Assembly: GCA_018398585.1 (NCBI GenBank)
Contig: JAGTTD010000003.1
Coordinates: 8,192,637 to 8,256,636 of the forward strand
DNA length: 64,000 nucleotides
From: Simmondsia chinensis
Lineage: Eukaryota; Streptophyta; Magnoliopsida; Caryophyllales; Simmondsiaceae
Direction of reading: 5' to 3'
The first letter of the stretch is position 1; every line of letters begins with the position of its first letter. Below the pieces are notes generated by a model. The model was not told the DNA's origin and ran no database searches. It saw nothing but the letters and a program-made list of their open reading frames with translations. Position numbers and translations under genes: made by a program. Below are positions 24,433-35,440 of the stretch, piece after piece.

Positions 24433-25889
24433 GACGCTCTCTGAGGGCACTCAACAAGATGACCATTAAGGATAAATTCCATCTACCTATCACTGAGGAG
24501 CTCTTTCTTCTCTAAGATAGATCTTAAGTCGGGTTACTGGAAAATCCGGATGTCCGCTGATAATATTCCGAAGAGCACTTTCCGCACCCACTCCGGTCAT
24601 TACGACTTTACAGTGATGCCGTTTGGGCTGTCGAACGCTCTGTCAACTTTGTACTATCTAATGAATGACTTATTCCAACCCCTTCTTCATCAATTCTTCC
24701 TCTTCTTTGTCAGTTCGTCCTCATCTTCTTCGATTATATCCAAGCTTACATCCACCAGTGTTCCGTTTTCCAACACAACAAGTACTACACTTTAGCCCCC
24801 ATTGGTCTTCTCCAACCACTCCTGATCCATACTTCGGTATGGAACAGTATTTCCTTGGACCTTATTGAAGGTTTACCCTTATCAAAGGGTCGATCGGTTA
24901 TTCTTGTCATTGTGGATCGTCTAACTAAGTATGCCCACTTCTTATCACTTGCTCGCCTGTATACTGTGGTTGGCGTCGCCAATCTCTTTTTAAATCACAT
25001 CTATTGTCTTCATGATCTCCCCGAGACTATCATCAATGATCGTGATCCTATCTTCACCAGCATCTTCAAGCGCGAACTTTTTTCTCGGTTGGGCAATTAT
25101 CTCAATCTCTTGTCATCTTACCACCTGTAGTCCAATAGCTAGACCGAGGTACTCAACCGATGTTTGGAAACATACTTACGCTGCATGGTCAGTGAGCATC
25201 CCCTGTTTTGGACTCATTGGTTACCTTTGGCGAAATGGTGGTACAATACTACAATCCAATCCCTTGGCTCAATCCACACCTTATGAGTTGTTCTATGCTA
25301 GCTTTCACCAATTCACTTTCCTTACTTGCTAGGCGAGTCGCCCGTTGATGCCGTTGATCGCACTCTCTTTTCTTGGGAGGAAATAATAGCTCGCCTTCAT
25401 CATCACTTGTTTCGTGCTCAGAACTGCATGAAACAATAGGCTGACCGCCATTGGCAATTATGTCTAACTTAAGCTCTAATCCTACCGACAGCACAGTGGC
25501 GAAGCTCGGCATTTCCACAAACTTGCTACCCTGTTTTACCGGCCTTTCTAGATACTTGATAGAGTTGGGGCCATTGTTTACCACCTAGACTTACCAACTC
25601 ATGCCACCATCCATCACACAGTGCATGTTTCACTCTTGAAGCACTATTTCTCTCTCGCTTCCAGCACTCCCTTACCAAATGTTTGGCCCTTGGCTGCAGC
25701 CCTTGCCCAGCCACTCGCCATCTTGGATCGCCGACTTGTCAAACATCAATGCATTGCCGCCACCCAGGTCTTAATTCAGTGAGTGGGCGAATCCCTCAAT
25801 GACACCACTTTGGAGTTCCTTCATGACTTCCAACTACATTTCCCTCTTTTCAACCTCGAAGACAAGGATCTTGTTCATGGGGGTGGCAT
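24433..25889 (+). pseudogene. Chromovirus RT, integrase and chromodomain fragments
   Basis: RT resumes at RALNKMTIKDKF and reaches VMPFGLSNA and the active-site region, which reads FFDY instead of FFDD. It then jumps directly to integrase (LAPIGLLQPLLI...SLDLIEGLPLSKG, VDRLTKYAHF, INDRDPIFTS, TEVLNR), so connection, RNase H and the integrase zinc finger are deleted. The end (about 25700-25885) encodes LAILDRRLVKH, VLIQ, stop, VGESLNDTTLEF, FPLFNLEDKDLVHGGG, the chromodomain-like tail of chromoviruses. There the usual Trp codon after LIQ is a TGA stop. Several frame changes; non-functional. Confidence 0.82.
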
Positions 25890-26334
25890 TGATACAGACT
25901 CGGGTTCCCAAATGCTGCCAAGTCCTCACAACGCATGATCCCAAGTGCCGCTTGCTTTTTCCTTTCCGCCAAACGTTGCTTGTGTCTACTATGCCGCCTA
26001 TCCGGGTAACGCATCAGCATATCTAGTTTATTCCTTCTGCCATGTCAGCCTAGATATTTTACTAGATATTTTAAAACCATCTTCTATAAATAGGGGGCGT
26101 TAGTTATTTTTAGAATTCATGCAAATGTGATGTGAACTTTCTCTTTCTCCCTCAAACCCTCTTCTATATCTTCTCCCATTTCTCCCTTGTAAATCCTCCA
26201 TTTTGGAGTTTACACTTATACTAATACATCAATATATACAAAGGGCAAGCAATTACTACCTCGTACGCCTAATTGTGTGTTGATTGATTGTTAGATTGAG
26301 CTTTGATTTTGTTGTTTGAGCTAGATTGGTATCA
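25890..26334 (+). repeat. 3' LTR of chromovirus
   Basis: 445 bp, TGATACAGAC to TTGGTATCA, with a TATA box near 26087 (CTATAAATAGGGGG). Followed by ACTTC, matching the base run before the 5' LTR. Confidence 0.93.
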
Positions 26335-26339
26335 ACTTC

Positions 26340-27055
26340 AATTGAGACCATGGTGCTATTGATTGGCACTGTTCGTAAAATATGTTTGTGTATTATTATT
26401 CGATTATAGACATGAAACTTTTAGCCAAAAATACGATTGTCTTATAAAAGTGAAGGATAATGCTTGTTACAATAGTGGTCTGCATAAGTATAATGCGTAG
26501 TAATAATTTTGGTACAATCAATAATTTGAGATTTAAAACGATAAATTTAGCAAAATATAGAATTAAAATATTTAATTAGGTGTAGATATTAATTATTATC
26601 AATTAGTATTTATTTTTGAAATGAAAAAAATATGTACATATTAAGATACATACATTATGCAAATAATTTTAAAACATATATAGATATATATTAATTAAAA
26701 TACATAATATACCTGAGGCCAAAGACATCCATAAGGAGACGGGGAAAAAAGGACAAGCACAAACAATATGCCAAAATAAGACAACAGGAAAGTACAAACG
26801 AAATACAAATAGGGCTAACATACACTAGAAGGCTATAGAAACTGAAAATAAAAGAGGAAGTGCTAGGATCAGGCTATGAGATGAAGCACAATATCAAAAC
26901 CAGGAAGAATGGAAGATACTCAAATAAAAAATTATTTAGTCCATCAATGCAAATTGCTCGATGATGATAGAATTGTCACCATCAAAGCTCAACCAGAGTT
27001 TCTTCCCAATCTCCTACGTACGCTTCCTCACAAGAAGTTTCTGAGCTGTTATAAC
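26340..27055. other. AT-rich region beyond the chromovirus
   Basis: Before insertion this was contiguous with 12742. AT-rich, with no recognised element. A minus-strand open stretch near 26920-27040 may continue the exon-like segment to the right but contains a stop. Confidence 0.4.
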
Positions 27056-27200
27056 CTGTTTGACCCACTTTTCCACCTTTCTCTTTCTTTTTTCATCACT
27101 AGGAGGCTCAGGTATCCGAATTTTTCTAACAAAGCTGATTGGCTCAGCAAGCCAGCAAGCTTCATGAATCCATTCACACGATAAGCAAGTCAGCGCTTGA
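27056..27200 (-). pseudogene. Exon-like segment of unknown gene
   Basis: On the minus strand an open stretch ends at CAG|GTTATAAC, a plausible donor. It encodes CEWIHEACWLAEPISFVRK followed by RIPEPPSDEKRKRKVEKWVK, with a strongly basic KRKRK cluster. Codon use looks coding-like, but I do not recognise the family, and the flanking stretches have stops. It may be a relic exon interrupted by the CACTA and LTR elements around it, or chance. Confidence 0.25.
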
Positions 27201-27826
27201 TTATTCTAAATTGGGCTACCAAATATCTCATCTTGTGTTTATCTTAGGCATTTTTGTGTGGTGAGATTTATCTTTTTCTTATATGAATAATGTTATTGTT
27301 AGGTCAAAAATGTTCGACTAACCTTATATAAATTTATAATCGTTATTTATTATAAGTTAAATCATTGCTCTGGTGAAATAACATTTTTTTCTAGCTTAAG
27401 AACAAAACACCTTTTTTTATAACATAATATTCATGAAGTATTATTGATTTGAACCGATTTTTTTATTTTGATTTGTGTATGATTTGTAGGGAAAATAAGC
27501 GATTTAAGATCAGTATTAAATAAAGAAGCCTTTTCAAATATAGGATAGAAGTTACCATACAGTAGAAGACCAGTGGCTTAAAGTTGAATTTGCCCCAGCT
27601 TTGGCATATGCTGGCTATTTGGCAATCAAACCCCAAAGGTTAAGTCACAACTGAAACTCCTGTGTGCTTGAGGGTTATGGTATGAGAGAGCCTCGATCAA
27701 TTCCCAACAACATAGATGGGGTGAAATCGGTTATGAGAGAGAATAATTTAGAGAGAGTAAATTGGTTCAGTGTTTGATACAAACATTACCCTAAGCCCTA
27801 AACTGTATTCATAAGCACTTAGGGGC
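27201..27826. other. Unassigned DNA left of the CACTA element
   Basis: AT-rich, no gene recognised. The last bases before the element are GGC, repeated after it. Confidence 0.45.
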
Positions 27827-27849
27827 CACTACAAGAAAAACTGTAATTT

Positions 27850-28270
27850 TCAACCTTTTTTACGACCGAATCAATTTCAATCGGAAAAATCCAACCGCTT
27901 TTCCGACCGAAGTTGCTTCGGTCGGACATTTCCAACCATATATAAATAGGTCGGAAATCGGTTGGAAATGTCCGACGGATCTCCGACCGTCATGTTTTCG
28001 GTCGGAAATATCCGACCGCTTTCCTACCGTTAAATTTTGAAAAAAAGTAAAAAAATTAAATTAAATTCGGTCGCAAAATCGGTGGAAAATTTCCAACCGA
28101 TAATGTTGCGGTCGCAAATCTTCGACCGCAACTAAAGCTGTCGGAAAGTTTCGACCGATTTTTAGCCGTTTATTTTATTTTTAAATTTAAAATAAATTAA
28201 ATTAAATATGTTGATTTCGGTCGGAAATTGGTCGGAAATTTCCAACTATTTTTCCGACCACATCCAATTA
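27850..28270. repeat. Left subterminal repeats of the CACTA element
   Basis: More than a dozen copies of CCGACCG or CGGTCGG motifs in both orientations within about 400 bp, separated by 8-30 bp. The opposite end (32050-32455) carries the same motif, supporting a transposase-associated binding array. Confidence 0.85.
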
Positions 28271-28679
28271 ATTTATTTAATATTTAATTATGTTAAATTA
28301 GTCCATATATAATTAAAGTTGTGTCAATTTGATCCTTGGGAGTAAAATTTAAGTTAGGGTTATTTACATACAAAGGTCATGTGCTTTGCCTATTGATGTG
28401 ATTTTAAAAGGTGTTTTAAAACCATGTACTTGTATGTGTACAAGATCGTCGTAACTTCATCGGGTATATGAGTCCTATCCATAGGGAATCAGTTTTAAAT
28501 TGAATCTAGTGATTAATGGCTGGTTGGAATTTTGGGTTTTTGTTGATGAGTTGAGTGGTTTACTAAACTAAAGCAACTCGAGTAGTAAAAAAGGTTGTCA
28601 AATTAAATAAATGTTAGTTCAAGGGATGAATTCAGGATAACTTTACTCATATACTGTCATTATGCTCTATTACAACAAT

Positions 28680-30130
28680 GATCTAGGAGGTTTAGGCTAT
28701 AAGTACTAAGCGTAGGTTATATTTAAAGTAGTTAAGGCCGAGGGCAATGAACTAGTCTAAGGACATAACCTATTATATCATCTTAGGTGTAGCATAGGTT
28801 ATCTCATTAGCACTACTTAATTCCTTTTTTGCTCCTAATTCAATATTAAACTTGAATTAATACTTAAGTTAGGGCTTAGGATAATGAACTAGTTTAAGAG
28901 CATAACCCATTGTATTACCCTAGGTGTAGAATTAATTATCTCAATACTACTAAAAAATTCCTTTAGCACTCATAATGAAGTATTAATTTATACAAAAGAT
29001 TGTGTTCAAAGTTGTGTATAATCTCAACCCTGACCATGCATGAAAAACTAGTTATATTATGGTATATGCTACAAACTCATAGATGAACGCTAATAGTTTG
29101 AAGATCTTATCATGGATACAAGCACACAATTATGTAAGATGCAATTTAATGCATTACAAGTCAATTAATTATCTCAATTAATTCAACTTGAAGTCAAAAG
29201 ATTGGCAATTTTATCAATAATTTAGCATAAATTAACTCTAAATCAACATAATTAATAAAAAAGTTTTCTTTTAATTTTGTAAGAAACAAATTTTTTTATA
29301 AAAAAATTGTGCTAAAATGTAAGTTATTTCAAATTAATCCTCAAGAATGTTTTAATTTTAAGTGGACCTAAAATATCAAAATTTTTTATTTTTTAAATGA
29401 AATGATAATCATTACCAATAAACAGATGTGTTGATAATATTATCTTTGTATTACTAACAGAATCATTACCAATAAGCAAGTCCGTTAGTTTTATCAAGTA
29501 GCTATTACCAACAAGTAAAATCATATTACCAATAAATAAATTGTTAGTATTAAGCCAATTGTAACAGATATATTGACCAACGTATAAATTTGTTACTAAT
29601 ATTATTTTTACAATATTATAAGAATAATCACCGACAAATAAAGTTATTAGTTTTAAATTTAAAAAAAAGAGTACTAAATTTTTTTACTCAAGTTTTATTC
29701 TCCTCTAAATTTAACCTAGGTGTAGTATATGTTATTTCATTAGCACTACTTAATTGGTTTGTTGCTCCTAATTCAATATTAAACATGAATTAATACTTAA
29801 GTTCGAGCATAAACTAGTCTAAAAATATAACCTATTATATCACTGTTGGAGTAGTACGGATTATCTCAGTAGTACTAACGAATTCCTCCATCAGTCATAA
29901 TTAAGTATTGATTTATATAAAAGATTTTGTTTAGAGTTTATACAGCCTCAAACTTGACCACGCATCAAAATTTTGTTATGTTATGGTGCAGACTACAAGC
30001 TCGTAGATGAATGCTAATAATTTGGAGACATTATCATGGCTATAAGCATACAATTATATAAGATAAAATTTAATACATTACAAATCAATTAATTAACTCA
30101 ATTTAACCAATTTAGTATTGTGAAGTAGCT
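28680..30130. repeat. Internal direct duplication in the CACTA element
   Basis: Blocks at about 28790-29190 recur at about 29710-30110 in the same order: GCACTACTTAATT, CTAATTCAATATTAAAC(T/A)TGAATTAATACTTAAG, CTAACGAATTCC-like, GATTTATATAAAAGATT-like, then ACAAACTCATAGATGAA/ACAAGCTCGTAGATGAA. The offset is about 920 bp. The intervening part has short ACCAATAA-type repeats. No coding capacity. Confidence 0.75.
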
Positions 30131-30719
30131 ATTATCAATAGGTAAAATTATATTACCAACAAATAAATTATTATTAATAAGCCAATTCTAATAGAGACAT
30201 TTACCAACATACAAATTTATTACTAATATTAATAATATTAAAAGAAGAATTACTAATAAACAAAATTATTAGTTTTAAATTAAAAAAATAGTACTTAAAT
30301 TTTTATTCAATTTTTTTTTTCCCCCTTAATTTTTATTTCCCTCTTTTTCTTCCAAACTTTCACTTTCCCTCTCAAATTTCATTTTTCCCCCCCTAACACT
30401 TACAATTTTTACCTAAAATTAATATTTATATCCTAATTAAAAATACTAAATTATGTAACCGAGTACCCATCCCACCCAAAGAAACCCCAACTATTCATTC
30501 TCACTGCCCAGCCCTGCACAGCACCGTGCCGCCCCGCCCCGACCCTCATTGTCCCATAACAGCTTTTTTTTGGTACATATTTCAGGTTTGTACTTAATAT
30601 TTTTGTTTACAACTTCCATAATTTATTGTGAAATTAGTTTTTCTATTTTGTTTCAACCCTTACAACTTGTTATATGAAAGATAAATTTTGCTAAAATTTA
30701 TGTTGCTTTGCTAGTTTTT

Positions 30720-31560
30720 GAGTAGTTTTGTGGCGGGAGGTTGTCGGGTTTGGATATTGAGGAGGTTCTATCAATTTTCAGGTTTGGATTGTGGTAGTAC
30801 TTTCAATTTTTCTAATTTTTATCTATTTTTTATACATATTTCAGGTTTATACTCACTACTTTTGTTTATAACTTTCATATTTTAGTGTAAAATTGGTTTT
30901 ATATTGTGTTTCAACTCTTGTTGTATGAGACATTGCTGAAATTTTTGTTGTCGTTGCTAGTTGTTGCGTAGTTTTGTGGTAGGAGGTTGTCGAGTTTGGA
31001 TATTGAGGAGGTTCTATCAATTTCCAGGTTTGGATTGTGGTAGCACTTTCAATTTTTCTAATTTTTATCTATTTTTTATACATATTTCAGGTTTATATTC
31101 ACTACTTTTGTTTACAACTTTCATATTTTAGTGTAAAATTAGTTTTATATTGTGTTTCAACTCTTATACTTGTTGTATGAGACATTGCTAAAATTTTTGT
31201 TGTCGTTGCTAGTTGTTGCGTAGTTTTGTGGTAGGAGGTTGTCAGGTTTGGATATTGAGGAGGTTCTATCAATTTTCAGGTTTGGATTGTGGTAGTACTT
31301 CCAATTTTTCTAATTTTTATCTATTTTTTATATATATATTTCAGGTTTATACTTATTACTTTTGTTTACAACTTTCATATTTTAGTGTAAAATTAGTTTT
31401 ATATTGTGTTTCAACTCTTATACTTGTTGTATGAGACATTGCTGAAATTTTTGTTGTCGTTGCTAATTGTTGTGTAGTTTTGTGGTAGGAGGTTGTTGGG
31501 TTTGGATATTGAGGAGGTTCTATCAACTCTTATATTTGGATTGTTGTAGACTACCTCTAG
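30720..31560 (+). repeat. Tandem repeats of ~240-257 bp in the CACTA element
   Basis: Four successive units start with GTTTTGTGG(C/T)(G/A)GGAGGTTGT at about 30728, 30969, 31221 and 31478. Each includes GGTTTGGATTGTGGTAG and TTTCAGGTTTAT, the latter resembling a splice acceptor. Downstream (31757-31820) lies an acidic Asp/Glu/Gly-coding GATGAAGATGA tract ending in a stop, possibly the degenerate last exon of a former transposon gene. Confidence 0.75.
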
Positions 31561-32049
31561 TTGGCCACCTCTCGTTGTAGTATTTCTGATTTTTCTGATT
31601 TTAGTCTATTTTTTGTACATATTTCAGGTTTGTACTCATTACTTTGGTTTAAAACTTTCATATTTTATTTTTGTTGTAGTGTTTTATATTTTTCTGATTT
31701 TAGTCTGATTTTAGTCTAGTTTTATATTTTCTGATTGTTGTAGTGTTTCAACTCTCATGATGATGAAGATGAAGGTGGTGATGAAGACGAAGATGATGGT
31801 GGAGATGACGATGTGGTGTAGTAAATTTGATAATTGTTTTATTTAACTTTTTAGGTGTAAGCTTAAATTACATTGTGATATTTTTGGTAATTGAAACTTA
31901 TGTTATGTTTTTGGTATTAGCAGTACCATATATGTTATGTTTTTGGCATAATCAGTATCGTATATGTACAAGAAAATTAATTTATAATAGGATTAAACAT
32001 ATTTTTCTACTAAACAGGCATTTAAAAAAATTAAAAATGTTCGACTGAT

Positions 32050-32455
32050 TATTTATCTTGCCGACCAAGTTTCCGACCGAATTTCAGTTGGTAGTTGCCG
32101 ACGGAGAATTCGGTCGGTAATTTCTGACCGATAATTCGGTCGGTAGTTTGCAACTGGTACCTCCGTTGGAAATCTTTGACCAATAAGTCGGTTGGAAGTT
32201 TCCAACTGAAACTCTCAGTCGGTCGGAAATTTTCGATTGAAATTTTAGTCGGAAATCTAGTTGGAAATATCTGACTGAAACACTCAGTGGGAAAGTCGGT
32301 CAAAAATTTCCAACCGAATTTTGCAAGTCGTCGGAGATAGGTTTCCGACCAACATATGTCCGACGTAAATATTCGGTCGGAAATTCGGTTGCAAGTGCAC
32401 ATTTTCGACCGATTTTTCCTAGTTTTCGACCTATGTCGCCGTCGAAAATCGACTA
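32050..32455. repeat. Right subterminal repeats of the CACTA element
   Basis: Same CGGTCGG/CCGACCG motif family as the left end, in both orientations. The 117-codon minus-strand ORF that falls here is made from these repeats and is not a gene. Confidence 0.85.
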
Positions 32456-32531
32456 TTTTTTTGTAGTGGGCGTCAAGATATTAACTATTGGAAGTGTAAC
32501 AGTCTAAGGACTATATGTTGTAATTGGTTAG

Positions 32532-33805
32532 TGTTAAGAATAAAAATAACTAGGTCAGTATTAAAATAGAATAACGAAATAATAAACTTAAGAACACAAA
32601 ATTTCAAATAAATTTAAAAACACAAAATACAAATAAACCTCCCCCCCCCCCCCCCCCTCTTTTCTCTCTCCCGTCACCTGTGAGCTCTCTCTCTCTCCTC
32701 CTTCCAAAATCTCTCACTTTCCTCTCTCCTCATTTACTTTACCTGCCCACCTCCCCCCACGTTTTCTCTCTCCTCTCACCACCCTACTACCGCCTCGTCG
32801 GTACCCGCTTAGACCACCACACCGGCACCGCCGTCTGCCCCACCACGCGCGGTACCGGCGACCTCTGCCCTCTCTCCCATGTTCTCTCTTCTCTCTCTCC
32901 TAAAGCTCGGCCACTCGCCGGTACCACCCTGACCATCGCACCGGTACCGCCCACCACCAGTACCGGCTGCTACCCCCCCCTCTCTCTCCTCTCACCACCA
33001 CGACATCTCTCTTCCCCACACCTCTTTCCTCACCGTTACCTTCCCTCACCTAGTCGGTACTGCCTGACCACCACCGGTACTGCCCAGCCACCACACCGAT
33101 GCCGCCACACCACCACAATACCGCCCCTTGCCACCCCTTCATCCAATCACTATCCACCTCACCACCAGCTCCGCCACCCCTTATCTCCTATAAATACTAA
33201 TCTCTTCCCCCTCATTCAAACCTAACAAGGCCTTCCTTTCTCTCATTTACAACAAATCCCCAATAAGCTCCTCCCTTTTCTCTCTCCTCTCTCCCCTCTC
33301 CGACCACCTCGCCGGTACAGCTTCTGTCACCTTGCTGGCTGGTATCGGCCCTCTTTTATAAATATCAATCTCTCTCCAACTCAACCGAGGACAACCCACA
33401 AGAGGCTTTCTCTACACACCTCATACCCTTTTTCTCCCTCTCAAGCTATGAATTCTATTTAGAGACCTCATGTCTCTCTCTTTCCTAAGGCTCGAGTTTG
33501 CTCCCTCCCCTTAGTGGTTGCCACCTCACGCACCCATACTTATCAGGTATTGTTTATTTTACGCCTACCTATTATTGCTAGCTCTTCTTCTACTGACTTA
33601 GGCATCAGAGTGGTCCCCCGCGATCCAAACCACCGCGGGTCCCTCTAAAGGCTTTGCTTGTTTTGCAGGTATGCTCGGGTTAAACGGGCCAGCAGCTGCT
33701 TTCTCAGTGAGAGCTCGAGCCTTGCTCTCATCCTGAACCTACAAATATTTGTTACTCAGGGCATTTTGTTTTGGTTCACAGATTGAACCAAATTTAACCG
33801 AAACA
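32532..33805 (+). repeat. Left LTR of the LARD
   Basis: Starts TGTTAAG. A C17 tract (32641-32657) is present here but is short and interrupted in the right LTR (CCTCCACCCCACCC). C/T-rich with many GGTACC/CCGGTA motifs and TATAAATA boxes near 33189 and 33357. The 181-codon Pro/Ser-rich ORF at 32680-33225 is an effect of this composition. Confidence 0.88.
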
Positions 33806-33824
33806 GAGGGGCCGTCTGTGGAAA
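33806..33824 (+). promoter_or_regulatory. Primer-binding site of the LARD
   Basis: GAGGGGCCGTCTGTGGAAA directly follows the LTR. It resembles the TGGCGCCGTCTGTGGGAA site found in many plant Tat-clade gypsy elements, with two or three changes at the start. Confidence 0.65.
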
Positions 33825-35440
33825 AGGTAACTTGCTAGCATTTAACCTGGTATCCCGTGTAAAACGCCTAAGATCCTCACAAGGCTGGGGGCTACGGTAA
33901 CCTTCTCAGGTAAATTTTTCAGTAAGCAAAGGTATTTGGGCTAAAGTTTCTTGCAAGGAACTTTGGTGTCCACTTTAAGCCTAATAACGACCCCAAAATA
34001 CCATCCACCAAGTCTTCTTTTAGCCTGAGGCAATAATACCTGAACCTCTTATTTACCGAGGGTTAAAAAGAACGATAATATAAAAAACCCATAAAAAAAT
34101 CCAAAAACATACAAAACAAACACTAAACATATAAAAGCATAAAAATTGTTATTAATACCAAAAAAAAAAAAAAAAAAAAAAAAAAAATCGCAAGATGTTT
34201 AAAAAAACACACACACACACAACAGTAATAAATAAGTAAAATCAGAAACAAATAGCAAACAATTATATATAAATGCATATATGAATAAAGATAAAAGTAG
34301 GATTTGTGAATATAAAGTTAACTTACAAAATTATTTTGGATAAATTATATTGTCTAAACAAAATTATATTAATACTATAAACTTGAGAAACTAAATTCAA
34401 CAAACTAAAATTACTCGACCGGATGCGAAGTTACAAAGTTATTTTGGATAAATTATATAAAATTGTATTAGTACTAATACACTTGAGAAAATAAAGTTCA
34501 ATTCTATTGCTATAAGTTATCATTAAAAAAAAAAAAACCAAATGTAAAAAATATGTGATTTTTATGACGTTCGAACGTGCAATTTATATATGATCTCAAA
34601 AGTATAAAGTTTTTACTGTTTTCCCATTATGATATAGGCTTAATTATTTTTTTATCTTAAATATTAAATGAAAATATAATTACAACATACTTTCTTATAA
34701 ACTCGAACATTGACCCAATGACTAAATTCGTGTAAAGCTTTACCACCAAGCCAATAAGGCCCATTACAGTGCAAGCCTAGTTAGCTTTTATTGAAAAAGG
34801 TAAATAAATAGAAATTAGGCTCCTAGCGAACCTCGAACACGCAACCGGACCTTCTACCGCTAGGCTTACACTCAACGATGTGGGTGCACCGTTTGTATAA
34901 TATAACCAATTTTTATATTTTTTGTACTAATTAATATGTAACTCTAAAGGTCGAGAGGCAAAACTGTAGGGTCTGTGCACCCCGGTACATTAAATGTGCA
35001 TCCGCCACTATCAGGCGCCTTATTAAACGTAAAATTCATCATCTGAAAGTTCAAAAAATAAGCGGGGAAAATTAGTATCAATAAAACAATTAATTGAGGG
35101 TAATACTGGCTAAGTTTGGCAAGGAACTACCTAACATTCATGTTATTATTAACAAAACTATTTAAGAGGGGCATGTAATTCTTTATACAGGCTTACAAGG
35201 CACCTCTTGGCACCTAATAAAGTCTACCAATTTATAATGAAGCACGCGCAAACAACAAGGCGTTCTTATCAACAAACACGTGTAATGGCATTCTTATTAG
35301 CAGTTTTATACACCCAAATAGAATTCCCATTCAGACTACCTCTTGGCAACTACGGAATCTACTGTTTATCAATGACGATTAGTAGCAGTATCCATGTTCA
35401 CCAGTGATGACTGGTGACGAATTTATATTACTTGCCCCTG
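33825..35440. other. Non-coding interior of the LARD
   Basis: A/T-rich with an A-run at about 34161-34187 and a CA microsatellite at 34210. I see no gag, protease or other domain in any frame. Confidence 0.6.

Larger units (their letters stand above)
12743..26334 (+). mobile_element. Ty3/gypsy chromovirus, full-length outline, defective, with nested insertion
   Basis: Two 445-bp LTRs (12743-13187 and 25890-26334) both start TGATAC and end GTATCA. They are flanked by an identical 5-bp target duplication, ACTTC, at 12738-12742 and 26335-26339. Inside, in order: an initiator-Met primer-binding site, a gag with a zinc knuckle, a protease remnant, a large nested gypsy element (14610-24432), then reverse-transcriptase, integrase and chromodomain fragments. 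Protease end to early RT is missing at the nested insertion, and RT centre through the integrase zinc finger is missing near 24740-24800. The element cannot be autonomous. Chromovirus assignment rests on the C-terminal chromodomain-like segment. Confidence 0.9.
27827..32468. mobile_element. Non-autonomous CACTA (CMC) DNA transposon
   Basis: 4,642 bp. The left end is CACTACAAGAAAAACTG and the right end is the inverted match, TTTTTTTGTAGTG. Both are flanked by GGC (27824-27826 and 32469-32471), the 3-bp target duplication expected for CACTA elements. Both subterminal regions are packed with the motif TTCGGTCGGAAA or its complement, the kind of repeat bound by CACTA accessory proteins. No TNP2-like transposase was found, so movement would need a helper. 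The interior is built of duplicated and tandem non-coding blocks. Confidence 0.93.

Noticed and set aside
32049..32402. 117-codon ORF at the CACTA right end
   Set aside because: Made of subterminal CGGTCGG motifs; not coding.
32680..33225. 181-codon Pro/Ser-rich ORF and its relative at 38555-39109
   Set aside because: Both lie inside the two LTRs of one element and result from C/T-rich composition; the frames are not conserved between the LTRs.
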